Assembly (NCBI GenBank): GCA_038521775.1
Contig: JBCBKN010000089.1
Location: 1-13,192, forward strand
Reading direction: 5' to 3'
Length of the DNA stretch: 13,192 nt
Source of the DNA: J013 sp038521775
GTDB lineage: Bacteria; Pseudomonadota; Alphaproteobacteria; Rhodobacterales; Rhodobacteraceae
Position numbers and translations under genes: made by a program. Shown piece by piece: positions 6,906 to 13,192 of this stretch (its first letter is position 1; every line of letters starts with the position of its first letter). The notes under the pieces were generated by a model. The model searched no databases, was not told the DNA's origin, and was given only the letters and a program-made list of their open reading frames with translations.

Positions 6906-7679
6906 TCAGCGCTGCGCGCACAGCGTCTGCATGTGCCAGGCCAGGGCCGCGTTCGAGCTCAGGACCGGCAGGCCCAATTCATCTGCCAGCGGGCTGAGAA
7001 TGCTGAGCGTGTTGAGATTGGTGCAGGAGAGGAACACCCCATCCACCGCACCCCTTTGGACCAGCCTGCGCGCCGCATCGGCGGTGACCTCGGGGTCGAT
7101 CCGCGCAACCGCCGCTTCATTGCTTTCCTCCAGCGACCAGCGGGCCGTGATGCGCACGCCCAGCGCCTCGAAGGCCGCGCACAGACCGTCGGCCACCGGC
7201 GCCATATAGGGCGAGACCAGGCCGACCCGGTTCAGCCCGAGCGACCGGATCTGCGCGGCGGCGGCACTCAGCGGGTTGGTCACCGCGCGGGTCGGCACGC
7301 CATCGGCCACCAGGCGCGCAACGGTTGCTGCGCCCAAAAGCGCGGTGCCCGAGGTGCAGGCATAGCCGACGACGTCAAGATCGGCCGCCCGCGGCAACAA
7401 GGATGCGGCCTGTTTCAATGTGCTGCCCATCTGGGCGATGCTGTCGGGCGTCAGGTCGTCGCCCGACTGCACCCGGGTGACATAAAGCCGGGCGCGCTCG
7501 GCCGGGATCAGGCTGCGGAACTCATGCTCGATGGTCTCGTCGACCCGCAGCACGATCAGCCCCATGGCCGGTACGGCCCGTGGCTCGCGCGGATGGGGGC
7601 CGCGCGGATGGGGCTCGCGCGGATGGGGGTCGCGCGGATCGGGATCGTGCGGATGGGGGTCAGGCACCTGCGCCGTCAT
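6906..7679 (-). CDS. Asp/Glu racemase / maleate isomerase family protein with a His-Pro-rich N-terminal tail
   Basis: 257 residues. The core from about residue 39 (MGLIVLRVDETIEHEF) belongs to the aspartate/glutamate racemase superfamily, closest in feel to maleate cis-trans isomerase / EutA proteins. Both nucleophile positions are cysteines: Cys108 in YACTSGTALLG and Cys219 in FLSCTNLNTL. This favours racemase or isomerase chemistry over arylmalonate decarboxylase, which has one. The first 38 residues are a Pro/His/Arg/Asp tail of DPHPR-like pentapeptides encoded by a 15-bp tandem repeat. Start 7679 is preferred because its ATG overlaps the stop of the upstream gene (ATGA); Met39 (7565) would give a family-typical N-terminus but lacks a Shine-Dalgarno. 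It is the last gene of a three-gene operon. The family is reasonably sure; the substrate is unknown. Confidence 0.82.
   Translation of the reverse strand: MTAQVPDPHPHDPDPRDPHPREPHPRGPHPREPRAVPAMGLIVLRVDETIEHEFRSLIPAERARLYVTRVQSGDDLTPDSIAQMGSTLKQAASLLPRAADLDVVGYACTSGTALLGAATVARLVADGVPTRAVTNPLSAAAAQIRSLGLNRVGLVSPYMAPVADGLCAAFEALGVRITARWSLEESNEAAVARIDPEVTADAARRLVQRGAVDGVFLSCTNLNTLSILSPLADELGLPVLSSNAALAWHMQTLCAQR
7585..7659. repeat. In-frame 15-bp minisatellite, five units
   Basis: Five head-to-tail 15-bp units run 7585-7599, 7600-7614, 7615-7629, 7630-7644 and 7645-7659, with consensus TCGCGCGGATGGGGG on the plus strand. Units 1 and 3 are identical; the others differ at one to three bases. On the minus strand they encode proline-rich pentapeptides (PHPRE/PHPRG/PDPRD) at the N-terminus of the racemase-family protein. 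Unit length is a multiple of three, so gain or loss of copies preserves the reading frame. Confidence 0.9.
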
Positions 7680-8842
7680 GCGCCCATCTCAAACCCGTGC
7701 CGTGGCGCACGTGGCGACAAAAGCTCCGGACCGTTGGCGCGCAGCACAATGTTCTCCTCATGCACAAGGAAGCTCTCATCGCCCGTATGGGCCGAAGGCT
7801 CCAGCGTCAGCACCATATTCTCGCGCAGCTCGGTTCTGTCGAGCGGGGTGAAGGAGGGCCATTCCGTGAGCGTGACGCCAAGCCCGTGGCCGAGGCGCCC
7901 TGTGCAGGGCCGCACCCCATGGCGGCGCAGGCCATCCGCCAAAATCCGATGCGCATCGCAGGCCCGCATGCCCGGACGGAGCGCGCCCAGCGCCTCCTCG
8001 GTGGCCTGCCACAGCGCCTCCTGAACGCGCCGCACCTCTTCCTTTGGCGGACCAAGAAAGAAGTTGCGGTCGAAATCGCTGAAATAGCCGTCCTTCACCG
8101 CGCCTGCATCCAGCATCAGAACATCGCCGCGGGCCAGAGGCGTGGCGGTCGCCGGGGCGATCACGTCGGCATAGCCATCGGGGCCGGCCGCCCCCGCCAC
8201 ATAGCTCACCCAATCGGCGCCCTGGTGCAAAAGCAGGGCCTGAAACTCGGCAAACACCGCATTCAGCGGCCGGCCCTGCAACGATTGCCCGGCGAGACGG
8301 GCAAAGGCAGCGCCGGTGATGGTGCAGATGGCGCGGAGCTTTTCGATCTCGGCGTCGGATTTGATCTCACGGGTGCGCTGAACGACTTCGGTGCCATCGA
8401 CCAGGCGGCGCGGTGCGAGCCGCTCGATCAGCCGCTGCAGGTCGCGAAACGGCATGCGGATATGGGTCTCCAATCCCATCGGCGCGGCAAGGGTTCCGCG
8501 CGCCGGCACGGTTTCGCCGATCGCCTCGGCCAGGAGGCTGACGCCATCATCCGACGGGTCGGGCGCCTGCCAGGTGCGGATATCGGCGATCCAGCTTTGC
8601 CCCATCAGCGCAGCGCCGATGGCGGGGATCACCGCTTTCGGGGGGCCGGATGCCGGAACCACGACAAACCAGGGGCGCGCCGGGCTCTCCCAGAACCGGG
8701 TCAGAAAGCCGCTCACATAGAAAATGTCGGCCGGCATTGTGAGCAGCAGCGCGTCGATCTCCTGTGCCGCCATGGCGTGCTGCAGCCGGGCCGTGCGGGT
8801 GCGAAACTCCGCCTCGGGAAAGACCGGCGCGTCACTCGGCAT
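7676..8842 (-). CDS. M24-family metallopeptidase (Xaa-Pro aminopeptidase-like hydrolase)
   Basis: 388 residues with the two-domain layout of prolidase/creatinase-like M24 proteins: an N-terminal creatinase-type domain (about 10-155) and a C-terminal pita-bread catalytic domain (about 165-380). All five dinuclear-metal ligands are recognisable: Asp245 (MLDAGAV), Asp256 (GYFSDFDRNF), His319 (GRLGHGLG), Glu348 (TLEPSA) and Glu362 (HEENIVL), so it should be an active hydrolase. The ATG at 8842 is taken as start: it gives a family-like N-terminus and overlaps the upstream gene by 11 bp. The frame stays open to 9067, but that extension is basic, Pro-rich and lies inside the upstream gene. It ends overlapping the racemase start by 4 bp. 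Ectoine hydrolase is an M24 relative, but its SNMAWLTGYDGW-type motif is absent (MPADIFYVSGF here). The substrate, perhaps an N-acylated amino acid or dipeptide, is unknown. Confidence 0.85.
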   Translation of the reverse strand: MPSDAPVFPEAEFRTRTARLQHAMAAQEIDALLLTMPADIFYVSGFLTRFWESPARPWFVVVPASGPPKAVIPAIGAALMGQSWIADIRTWQAPDPSDDGVSLLAEAIGETVPARGTLAAPMGLETHIRMPFRDLQRLIERLAPRRLVDGTEVVQRTREIKSDAEIEKLRAICTITGAAFARLAGQSLQGRPLNAVFAEFQALLLHQGADWVSYVAGAAGPDGYADVIAPATATPLARGDVLMLDAGAVKDGYFSDFDRNFFLGPPKEEVRRVQEALWQATEEALGALRPGMRACDAHRILADGLRRHGVRPCTGRLGHGLGVTLTEWPSFTPLDRTELRENMVLTLEPSAHTGDESFLVHEENIVLRANGPELLSPRAPRHGFEMGA

Positions 8843-9878
8843 CCTGGGGCCCTTCGCTGAGAATGGTGAGCACCTGCGCCTCCGGCCCAAGATCGAGGCC
8901 GGCGAGCAGGGCGGCAATCCCCGCCCCGCCCGAGGGGGTGGTGGCAAAGCCGAGCCGGGCCAGCACCGATACGCCAGCCTCGGCCTCGGCCTCGGTGATG
9001 GTGGCGAACTGATCGGCATCGCGCGACAGCCCCGCCAGCGCCACCAGCGAGGGCGTCTTGCAATCAAGCCGCCCCATGCCCGAAACCGGGCCCGATGCGG
9101 TGACCAGCGCGCCTGCGCGGATGCTCTCGACCAGCGCCGGGGCGAAGGCGGGTTCCACTACGATGACCCTCGGCGCGTCGCCCCAGGTTTTGCGGGCATG
9201 GGCGGCCACCGCCGCGGCCATCCCCCCGACGCCCGCCTGCAACAGGATATGGCTCGGCGGTGCTGCGATTTGGCCGGCCACCTCCTGCGCAAGCTGCAGA
9301 TAGCCCTCCATGACCCGCAGGGCGGGCGCGGTGTAGCCCTCCCACGAGCTGTCGGACAAAAGCGACCAGCCCCGGGCCGATGCGGCGCGCGCGGCCGCCT
9401 CCATGCTCGCCTCGTAATCGCGGCCCTGGCGGACCACCGTGGCACCCAGCGCCGCAAGTCGATCCGCGAATGCCTGGGCGACCGTATCGGCGATGTAGAC
9501 GACCGCCCTGGCGCCGAAAACCCGCGCGCCTGCAGCGACCGAAAGACCATGATTGCCCGCGCTCGCGGTCACATAGGTGCGGCCCGCCAGAGCGGTCGCA
9601 CAGCCCTCCCCCGGGGCATTTTCAGCGTCGCACGCAATGGCAAAGGCAGCACCCAGCGCCTTGAAGCTGCCCAATGCCATGCGCTGTCGTTCATCCTTGA
9701 TCCAGACGGTCCGAACCCTGGACAGTTCGGCGAGCTCGGCAGAGCGATGCAGCGGCGTTTGACCGTGACGGGGACAGATCTGCAGCAGCCGAGAGACGGT
9801 GCTCGGGTCGGCACCGGGCAGCGGCGCGTCGGGCAGCAGACCAACCCCGCGCCAGGTGTTTTGCTCAACGACCGGCAT
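8832..9878 (-). CDS. Fold-type II PLP-dependent lyase, diaminopropionate ammonia-lyase-like
   Basis: 348 residues from the ATG at 9878, which has GAGGGAGA about 5 nt upstream; a longer form from 9926 lacks a good Shine-Dalgarno. Cytoplasmic. Residues seen: PLP Lys73 in GSFKALGAA, SAGNHG at 106-111, SDSSWEGY at 175-182, the phosphate-binding loop AGVGGM at 215-220 and PSGGAG at 315-320. The IKDERQR...GSFKALG, LLSDSSWEGYT and HILLQAGVGGMA blocks match diaminopropionate ammonia-lyase (DpaL/YgeX) better than threonine dehydratase. However, the DGNHG motif of E. coli DpaL is SAGNHG here, as in ordinary serine/threonine dehydratases, and the protein is about 50 residues shorter. It probably performs alpha,beta-elimination on a 3-substituted alanine, giving a keto acid and ammonia. 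It heads the operon with the M24 hydrolase and the racemase, which it overlaps or adjoins. The exact substrate is open. Confidence 0.82.
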   Translation of the reverse strand: MPVVEQNTWRGVGLLPDAPLPGADPSTVSRLLQICPRHGQTPLHRSAELAELSRVRTVWIKDERQRMALGSFKALGAAFAIACDAENAPGEGCATALAGRTYVTASAGNHGLSVAAGARVFGARAVVYIADTVAQAFADRLAALGATVVRQGRDYEASMEAAARAASARGWSLLSDSSWEGYTAPALRVMEGYLQLAQEVAGQIAAPPSHILLQAGVGGMAAAVAAHARKTWGDAPRVIVVEPAFAPALVESIRAGALVTASGPVSGMGRLDCKTPSLVALAGLSRDADQFATITEAEAEAGVSVLARLGFATTPSGGAGIAALLAGLDLGPEAQVLTILSEGPQDAE

Positions 9879-10124
9879 GGCTTCTCCCTCACTGCCGCTT
9901 TCAACCACACTGCCGGGGATTTGCAACCGCGCAAATCCGGCCGGCTTGCGCCTGCACCGGGCCAGGCGCCGGCAGCCCGACGCACCAACGCGCGGATTGG
10001 GCGGTTGGCTTTGGCGCCCGTCCGGCTTAGAGCAGCAAAGAGGGCATCAGTGATCACCGACACCACCCCCGCGCCGCCGCGCCGTCTGTCGACGCGGGCG
10101 CCGGGGACAACAGCAGGATTGACC
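9879..10124. promoter_or_regulatory. Divergent intergenic control region, lyase operon versus aldo/keto reductase
   Basis: A 246-bp spacer between divergently read genes, with no supported gene inside. It holds two palindromes that could be operators: GGATTTGC-6 nt-GCAAATCC (9917-9938) near the lyase operon and GTGATCAC (10050-10057) nearer the reductase. A weak rightward promoter-like pair is TTGGCT, 17 bp, TAGAGC around 10000-10035. No regulator gene is adjacent, so whatever binds here is encoded elsewhere. Confidence 0.45.
9917..9938. promoter_or_regulatory. Perfect 8-bp inverted repeat, candidate operator
   Basis: GGATTTGC and GCAAATCC are exact inverted copies separated by AACCGC. The site lies 39 bp upstream of the chosen start of the PLP lyase, a position suitable for repressor binding. 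It also makes the alternative upstream start (9926) less attractive, since that start would fall inside the palindrome. Confidence 0.4.
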
Positions 10125-11123
10125 ATGCAGACGCGCAAATTGGGGGCGAGCGGGCCGGAGATCGGGGCAATCGGCTATGGCGCGATGTCCTTTTCGGACA
10201 TGTACGGGCCGACGAATGAGGCCGAAAGCCACGCGATCCTGGATGCCTGCCGCGAGCTTGGGGTCACGCATCTCGACACCGCCAATGTCTATGGCATGGG
10301 CAAGTCGGAAAGCGCGATCGGTTCTTACCTTGCCGCAAACTCGGGCGCCCGCGACGCCTTTGTGATCGCGACCAAGGCCACCATCACCCGCGATGCCGAT
10401 GGCAACCGGTGTTTCGACAATTCCGCCGAGCATCTTGAGGCCGAGCTCGACAAATCCCTCCAGCGGCTGGGCGTCGAGACGGTCGACCTCTTTTATGCCC
10501 ATCGCCGCGATCCGCGCCTGACCGCCGAGGAGACGGCCGCCAATCTCGGCCGGCTGGTCGAAAAGGGCAAGACGCGTGCGATCGGGCTGTCAGAGGTTGC
10601 CCCCGCGACCCTGCGGCGGGCGATGGCGGCCTTTCCTGTCGCGGCGGTGCAGTCGGAATACTCGCTGTCGACCCGTTTTCCCGATCTTGGGCTGGTGCAG
10701 ACCTGCGCGGAGCTTGGCGTTGCGATGGTGGCGTTCTCGCCGGTCGGCCGGTCCTTGCTGACCGACGCGCCGATCCCGCGCGAGCGGCTCGCCGAGCTGC
10801 CATTTCTTGCCGGGAACCCGCGCTTCATGGAGCCGAACCTGACCGAGAACCTCAGGCTCACCGATGCGTTCCGGCGCCTGGCGGCCGAGATGGGAACCAG
10901 CGCGGCGGCACTTGCCAATGCCTGGCTGCTGACCCGGGGGCCGCATGTCATCCCCATTCCCGGCACCCGGTCGGTGCAGCATTTCCGCGAATGCGTCGCG
11001 GGGGCGGACCTTGCGCTCTCGCAAGACGATCTCGACCGGATCGAGGCGGTGCTGCCGGTGGGATGGGCGAATGGCGACCGGTATTCCGAAGCGCAATGGA
11101 CCGGACCCGAGCGCTATTGCTGA
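10125..11123 (+). CDS. Aldo/keto reductase
   Basis: 332 residues, the usual length for a TIM-barrel aldo/keto reductase; probably an NADP(H)-dependent cytoplasmic carbonyl reductase or alcohol dehydrogenase. The catalytic tetrad is complete: Asp51 and Tyr56 (LDTANVYG), Lys84 (IATKATI) and His126 (FYAHRRD). The cofactor-binding end shows VIPIPGTRSVQHFREC near residues 275-290. The overall pattern (KLGASGPEIGAIGYGAMSFSDMYG at the N-terminus, split here by residues 5-28; PNLTENLRL) resembles the YakC/IolS-like subfamilies. The ATG at 10125 has CAGGA about 8 nt upstream; the frame is open far upstream, but that part is antisense to the lyase operon. It stands alone, divergent from the PLP lyase operon and convergent with the OsmC gene. 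A role in the same pathway as the lyase operon is possible but unproven. Confidence 0.92.
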   Translation: MQTRKLGASGPEIGAIGYGAMSFSDMYGPTNEAESHAILDACRELGVTHLDTANVYGMGKSESAIGSYLAANSGARDAFVIATKATITRDADGNRCFDNSAEHLEAELDKSLQRLGVETVDLFYAHRRDPRLTAEETAANLGRLVEKGKTRAIGLSEVAPATLRRAMAAFPVAAVQSEYSLSTRFPDLGLVQTCAELGVAMVAFSPVGRSLLTDAPIPRERLAELPFLAGNPRFMEPNLTENLRLTDAFRRLAAEMGTSAAALANAWLLTRGPHVIPIPGTRSVQHFRECVAGADLALSQDDLDRIEAVLPVGWANGDRYSEAQWTGPERYC

Positions 11124-11141
11124 CCCGGCCCGCGCCTGGCC

Positions 11142-11165
11142 CCGAACCGTTGCCCGAACCGTTGC
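11142..11165. repeat. Two-copy 12-bp tandem repeat
   Basis: CCGAACCGTTGC occurs twice exactly, end to end (11142-11153, 11154-11165). A degraded third copy, GCGCCCCGTTGC (11166-11177), follows. It lies in the 82-bp spacer between the converging reductase and OsmC genes. Confidence 0.75.
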
Positions 11166-11198
11166 GCGCCCCGTTGCAACATTACGAAATTGGGGCGC
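11166..11198. terminator. Possible bidirectional terminator hairpin
   Basis: GCGCCCC (11166-11172) and GGGGCGC (11192-11198) can pair across a 19-nt loop that itself contains the palindrome GTTGCAAC. Placement between two converging genes suits a shared terminator, but the loop is long and there is no T-run, so this is weak. Confidence 0.25.
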
Positions 11199-11205
11199 CG
11201 CGAGC

Positions 11206-11781
11206 TCAGACCGCGACGCCCTCGGCAGCACCATTGAGAAAGACCCGCGTCGTTGTCGGCACCGCCGTTGCAACGGTCGCGATGGCCATGCAGGCATCCC
11301 GGCACACGCCGATCAATTTGTGCAACTCGGCCTCCGGCGCCGGGCTGTCGATCAGCACATGGCAGGTATAGGCATCGCACATCCCCTGGCCTTGCTGGCC
11401 CTGGGCGGGTTCGGCCGGAAGCGTGGCGTATTCAGCCCGGATCTCGACCTTGATCGCGTCGATCGGCATCGGGGCCTTGTGGAGATAGCCCTGAATATGG
11501 GTGAGCAGGCAGAACGCCACACCGATGATCAGATAGCCCAAGGGCGAGGGCGCATCGTCATCGCCGCCCATGCCCGTGCCCTCATCGCAGCGGATCTCCC
11601 ACGAGCTGTAATCGGCGCGCGGGCTGATGATCACCCCGCGTTTTGACTGGCCCGGCCCGGGCGCTGCGATCACCTCATAGGCAAAGCGTATCGGCTCGCC
11701 CGGTTTTATCACCGGGCGGGGAAAGGCCGTCATGCTGGTCAGCTCGGGCTTTTGGCCGGCGCGGGTGACGATGGCGGTCAT
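11206..11781 (-). CDS. OsmC family protein
   Basis: 191 residues. OsmC/Ohr-type proteins are usually thiol peroxidases that reduce organic hydroperoxides with a cysteine pair. Here Cys91 lies in the helix after the GGDDDAPSPLGYLIIGVAFC block (72-91), which matches the GG...PxP...C pattern of the family. A second cysteine comes from GVCRDAC (Cys160 or Cys164). It is longer than typical OsmC (about 140 residues), with an N-terminal extension of about 30 residues. Its ATG overlaps the stop of the BKACE gene by 4 bp (ATGA), implying translational coupling and a shared process. Whether it acts as a peroxidase or as an accessory to the catabolic enzymes cannot be told from sequence. Confidence 0.8.
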   Translation of the reverse strand: MTAIVTRAGQKPELTSMTAFPRPVIKPGEPIRFAYEVIAAPGPGQSKRGVIISPRADYSSWEIRCDEGTGMGGDDDAPSPLGYLIIGVAFCLLTHIQGYLHKAPMPIDAIKVEIRAEYATLPAEPAQGQQGQGMCDAYTCHVLIDSPAPEAELHKLIGVCRDACMAIATVATAVPTTTRVFLNGAAEGVAV

Positions 11782-12722
11782 AGCGTGCCTCCGATATTGG
11801 TGCGGTCCGCGCCCTTAAGGCCCAGGATCTGGCGCGCTTCGTCGGGGCTTGCGACCTCATTGCCCTGCAGGGCCAGGATCTCGCGGATCTTCTCGACCTG
11901 TTCTGCATTGGATTTGGCAAGCTTGCCGCGGGCGATGTAGAGCGAATCCTCCAGCCCCACCCGGACATTGCCGCCAAGCTGGGCCGCGACCGCGGCAAGC
12001 TTCATCTGCTGCTGCCCCGCGGCCACAACCGACCAGTGATAGGCATCGATGCCAAGCAGCTTGTCGGCGGTCTTCTTGAGGAACAGCAGGTTTTCAAGAT
12101 CGGCACCGATGCCGCCCAGAATGCCCATGACGAACTGTACAAAGACCGGGCCCTGAAAGAACCCATTGTCGAGGCAGAACTTGAGGTTGTAGAGATGCCC
12201 GACATCGTAGCATTCATGCTCGAACCGGATGCGATGGGTCTCGCCGCCCAACAACGCCGAGATCTCGCGGATATCGGTGAAGGTGTTGCGGAAGATATTG
12301 GCCTCGGTGCCGCGCAGGAACGGCTCCTCCCAATCCTCTTTCCACTCCGAATAGCGGCCGGCGAGCTTGTGCAGCGCGAAATTGATCGAGCCCATATTGA
12401 GCGAGCACATCTCGGGCGAGAATTGCGTGGCCGCCGCGATCCGCTCCTCGACCGTCATCGAGGGCGAGCCGCCGGTGGTGATGTTGAGCACCGCATCGGT
12501 CGCCTGTTTGAGCCGGGGCAGATAGGCGGCGTAATGCTCGGGCTTGCCCGAGGGCGCGCCATTGTCGGGGTGCCGGGCATGCAGGTGCAGGATCGCCGCC
12601 CCCGCCTCGGCCGCACCAAGCGCCTGTTCGGCGATCGCATCGGCGGTCACCGGCAGCGCGCTCGACATGGTGGGCGTGTGAATGCCCCCGGTGATCGCAC
12701 AGGTGATGATGGTTTTGGTCAT
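11778..12722 (-). CDS. BKACE (DUF849) beta-keto acid cleavage enzyme
   Basis: 314 residues. Members of this zinc-dependent family condense a beta-keto acid with acetyl-CoA and split it into acetoacetate and a new acyl-CoA; 3-keto-5-aminohexanoate cleavage enzyme (Kce) is the founding case. Zn ligands His46 and His48 (ILHLHARHP) and Glu258 (RVGLEDS) are visible, as are TTGGS (82-86), Glu170 (FEHECYDVGH) and Arg254. About 30 extra residues near 122-150 compared with Kce suggest a longer BKACE subgroup. Start at 12722 gives the usual MTKTIITCAITGG terminus, with AAGGAG 5-6 nt upstream; the frame is open 11 codons further but without family similarity. It begins 2 bp after the cyclase stop and overlaps the OsmC start by 4 bp. 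The substrate cannot be read from the sequence. Confidence 0.92.
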   Translation of the reverse strand: MTKTIITCAITGGIHTPTMSSALPVTADAIAEQALGAAEAGAAILHLHARHPDNGAPSGKPEHYAAYLPRLKQATDAVLNITTGGSPSMTVEERIAAATQFSPEMCSLNMGSINFALHKLAGRYSEWKEDWEEPFLRGTEANIFRNTFTDIREISALLGGETHRIRFEHECYDVGHLYNLKFCLDNGFFQGPVFVQFVMGILGGIGADLENLLFLKKTADKLLGIDAYHWSVVAAGQQQMKLAAVAAQLGGNVRVGLEDSLYIARGKLAKSNAEQVEKIREILALQGNEVASPDEARQILGLKGADRTNIGGTL

Positions 12723-12724
12723 GC

Positions 12725-13192
12725 TCACTCCTTGAGGACAGCCACAGGGCGACACCAGCCTGCGCTGGCGGCTTTGATCTTGACGGGAAAGCAGATGACC
12801 TCAAAGCCGGTGGCAGGCAGCAGATCGAGATTGGCAAGCTTCTCGATATGCAGATAGCCGCGCACCATCCCGGCCCGATGGCCTTCCCAGATCAGCGCGG
12901 CATCGCCGGTTTCGGCCACCTTTCTGGCGGTGTGCACGAAGGGCGCGTCCCAGCTCCAGGCATCGGTGCCGGTCACGCGCACGCCGCGTTCGGTGAGATA
13001 AAGCGTGGCCTCGCGCCCCATCCCGCAACCCGTCGCAACATAGGCCGGCGTGCCATAGGCCCCCGCCGCGGCGGTGTTGACCAGCACGATGTCGCCGGCG
13101 GAAAGCTCATGCCCGATGCGGGCCAGCTCGGCCTTCACATCGGCCGCCGTTGCCACATAGCCATCCGCAAAGGCCCGAAAATCCAGCTTGAC
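12725..13192 (-). CDS. Cyclase family protein (kynurenine formamidase-like hydrolase), C-terminal 155 residues, cut by right edge
   Basis: The frame is open to the window edge, and the residues before the GTG at 13156 (VKLDFRAFADGYVATAADV) still match the family, so the gene starts outside. Cyclase-family proteins are metal-dependent hydrolases of amides or cyclic substrates (kynurenine formamidase, isatin hydrolase). Visible hallmarks are DIVLVNTAAAG, GCGMGREATLYL, GTDAWSWDAPF, LIWEGHRAG and FPVKIKAASAGWCRP. The N-terminal metal-binding HxGTHxDxPxH-type motif would lie beyond the window and cannot be checked. The stop is 2 bp before the BKACE start, and the BKACE Shine-Dalgarno overlaps the end of this gene, so the two are co-transcribed. 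It may open a ring or amide to feed the BKACE step. Confidence 0.85.
   Translation of the reverse strand, partial: VKLDFRAFADGYVATAADVKAELARIGHELSAGDIVLVNTAAAGAYGTPAYVATGCGMGREATLYLTERGVRVTGTDAWSWDAPFVHTARKVAETGDAALIWEGHRAGMVRGYLHIEKLANLDLLPATGFEVICFPVKIKAASAGWCRPVAVLKE

Noticed and set aside
6801..8860. Two long plus-strand frames (to 8024 and to 8860)
   Set aside because: Antisense to the racemase and M24 genes, whose active-site residues are intact; the frames run through the minisatellite and show no domain.
8843..9067. Upstream extension of the M24 gene
   Set aside because: Would overlap the PLP lyase by 236 bp; residues are Arg/Pro-rich and precede the normal family N-terminus.
6906..9926. 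Ectoine/hydroxyectoine utilisation (eutA-eutB-eutD) operon
   Set aside because: Family names match loosely, but the M24 protein lacks the ectoine hydrolase signature, the PLP enzyme is DpaL-like, and eutC/eutE-type genes are missing.
8724..10124. N-terminal 467 codons of the long frame that ends in the aldo/keto reductase
   Set aside because: Only the part from 10125 resembles a protein family; the upstream part is antisense to the PLP lyase operon, and the reductase N-terminus is complete from 10125.
12036..12857. 273-codon plus-strand frame
   Set aside because: Antisense to the BKACE and cyclase genes, with no recognisable domain.
13154..13156. GTG start for a short complete cyclase gene
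   Set aside because: Family similarity continues upstream without a stop to the window edge, so the gene is cut rather than short.

Overview
The window is GC-rich with dense, gap-poor gene packing, long antisense shadow frames, a Tat-exported TRAP binding protein and a complete TRAP permease. Together with the sulfonate genes this suggests an alphaproteobacterium of the Rhodobacterales/Roseobacter type. That assignment is inferred from gene content, not from a marker gene.

Left half (1-6791): an organosulfonate utilisation locus. Leftward run the 5' part of xsc (sulfoacetaldehyde acetyltransferase) and, upstream of it in the same operon, a GMC-family dehydrogenase that fits isethionate dehydrogenase (IseJ). 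Divergently, across a 97-bp shared regulatory region, run a TRAP transporter (binding protein, small permease, large permease) and an IclR-type regulator. The simplest reading is: TRAP uptake of isethionate, oxidation by the GMC enzyme to sulfoacetaldehyde, then cleavage by Xsc to acetyl phosphate and sulfite. The partners normally needed next (phosphate acetyltransferase, sulfite export or oxidation) are not in the window and would be expected beyond the left edge.

Middle (6906-11123): a tightly overlapping leftward operon of three genes: a fold-type II PLP enzyme resembling diaminopropionate ammonia-lyase, an M24 aminopeptidase-like metalloenzyme, and a two-cysteine Asp/Glu racemase / maleate isomerase family protein. 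The last carries a His-Pro-Arg-rich N-terminal tail encoded by a 15-bp minisatellite. Diverging from this operon is an aldo/keto reductase. The set looks like a small catabolic module for an amino-acid-derived compound that I cannot name.

Right end (11206-13192): a leftward operon of a cyclase-family hydrolase (cut by the window edge), a BKACE (DUF849) beta-keto acid cleavage enzyme, and an OsmC-family protein. The genes are 2 bp apart or overlap by 4 bp. It is probably another catabolic module with an unknown beta-keto acid substrate.

No tRNA, rRNA, CRISPR array, insertion sequence or phage gene was seen.
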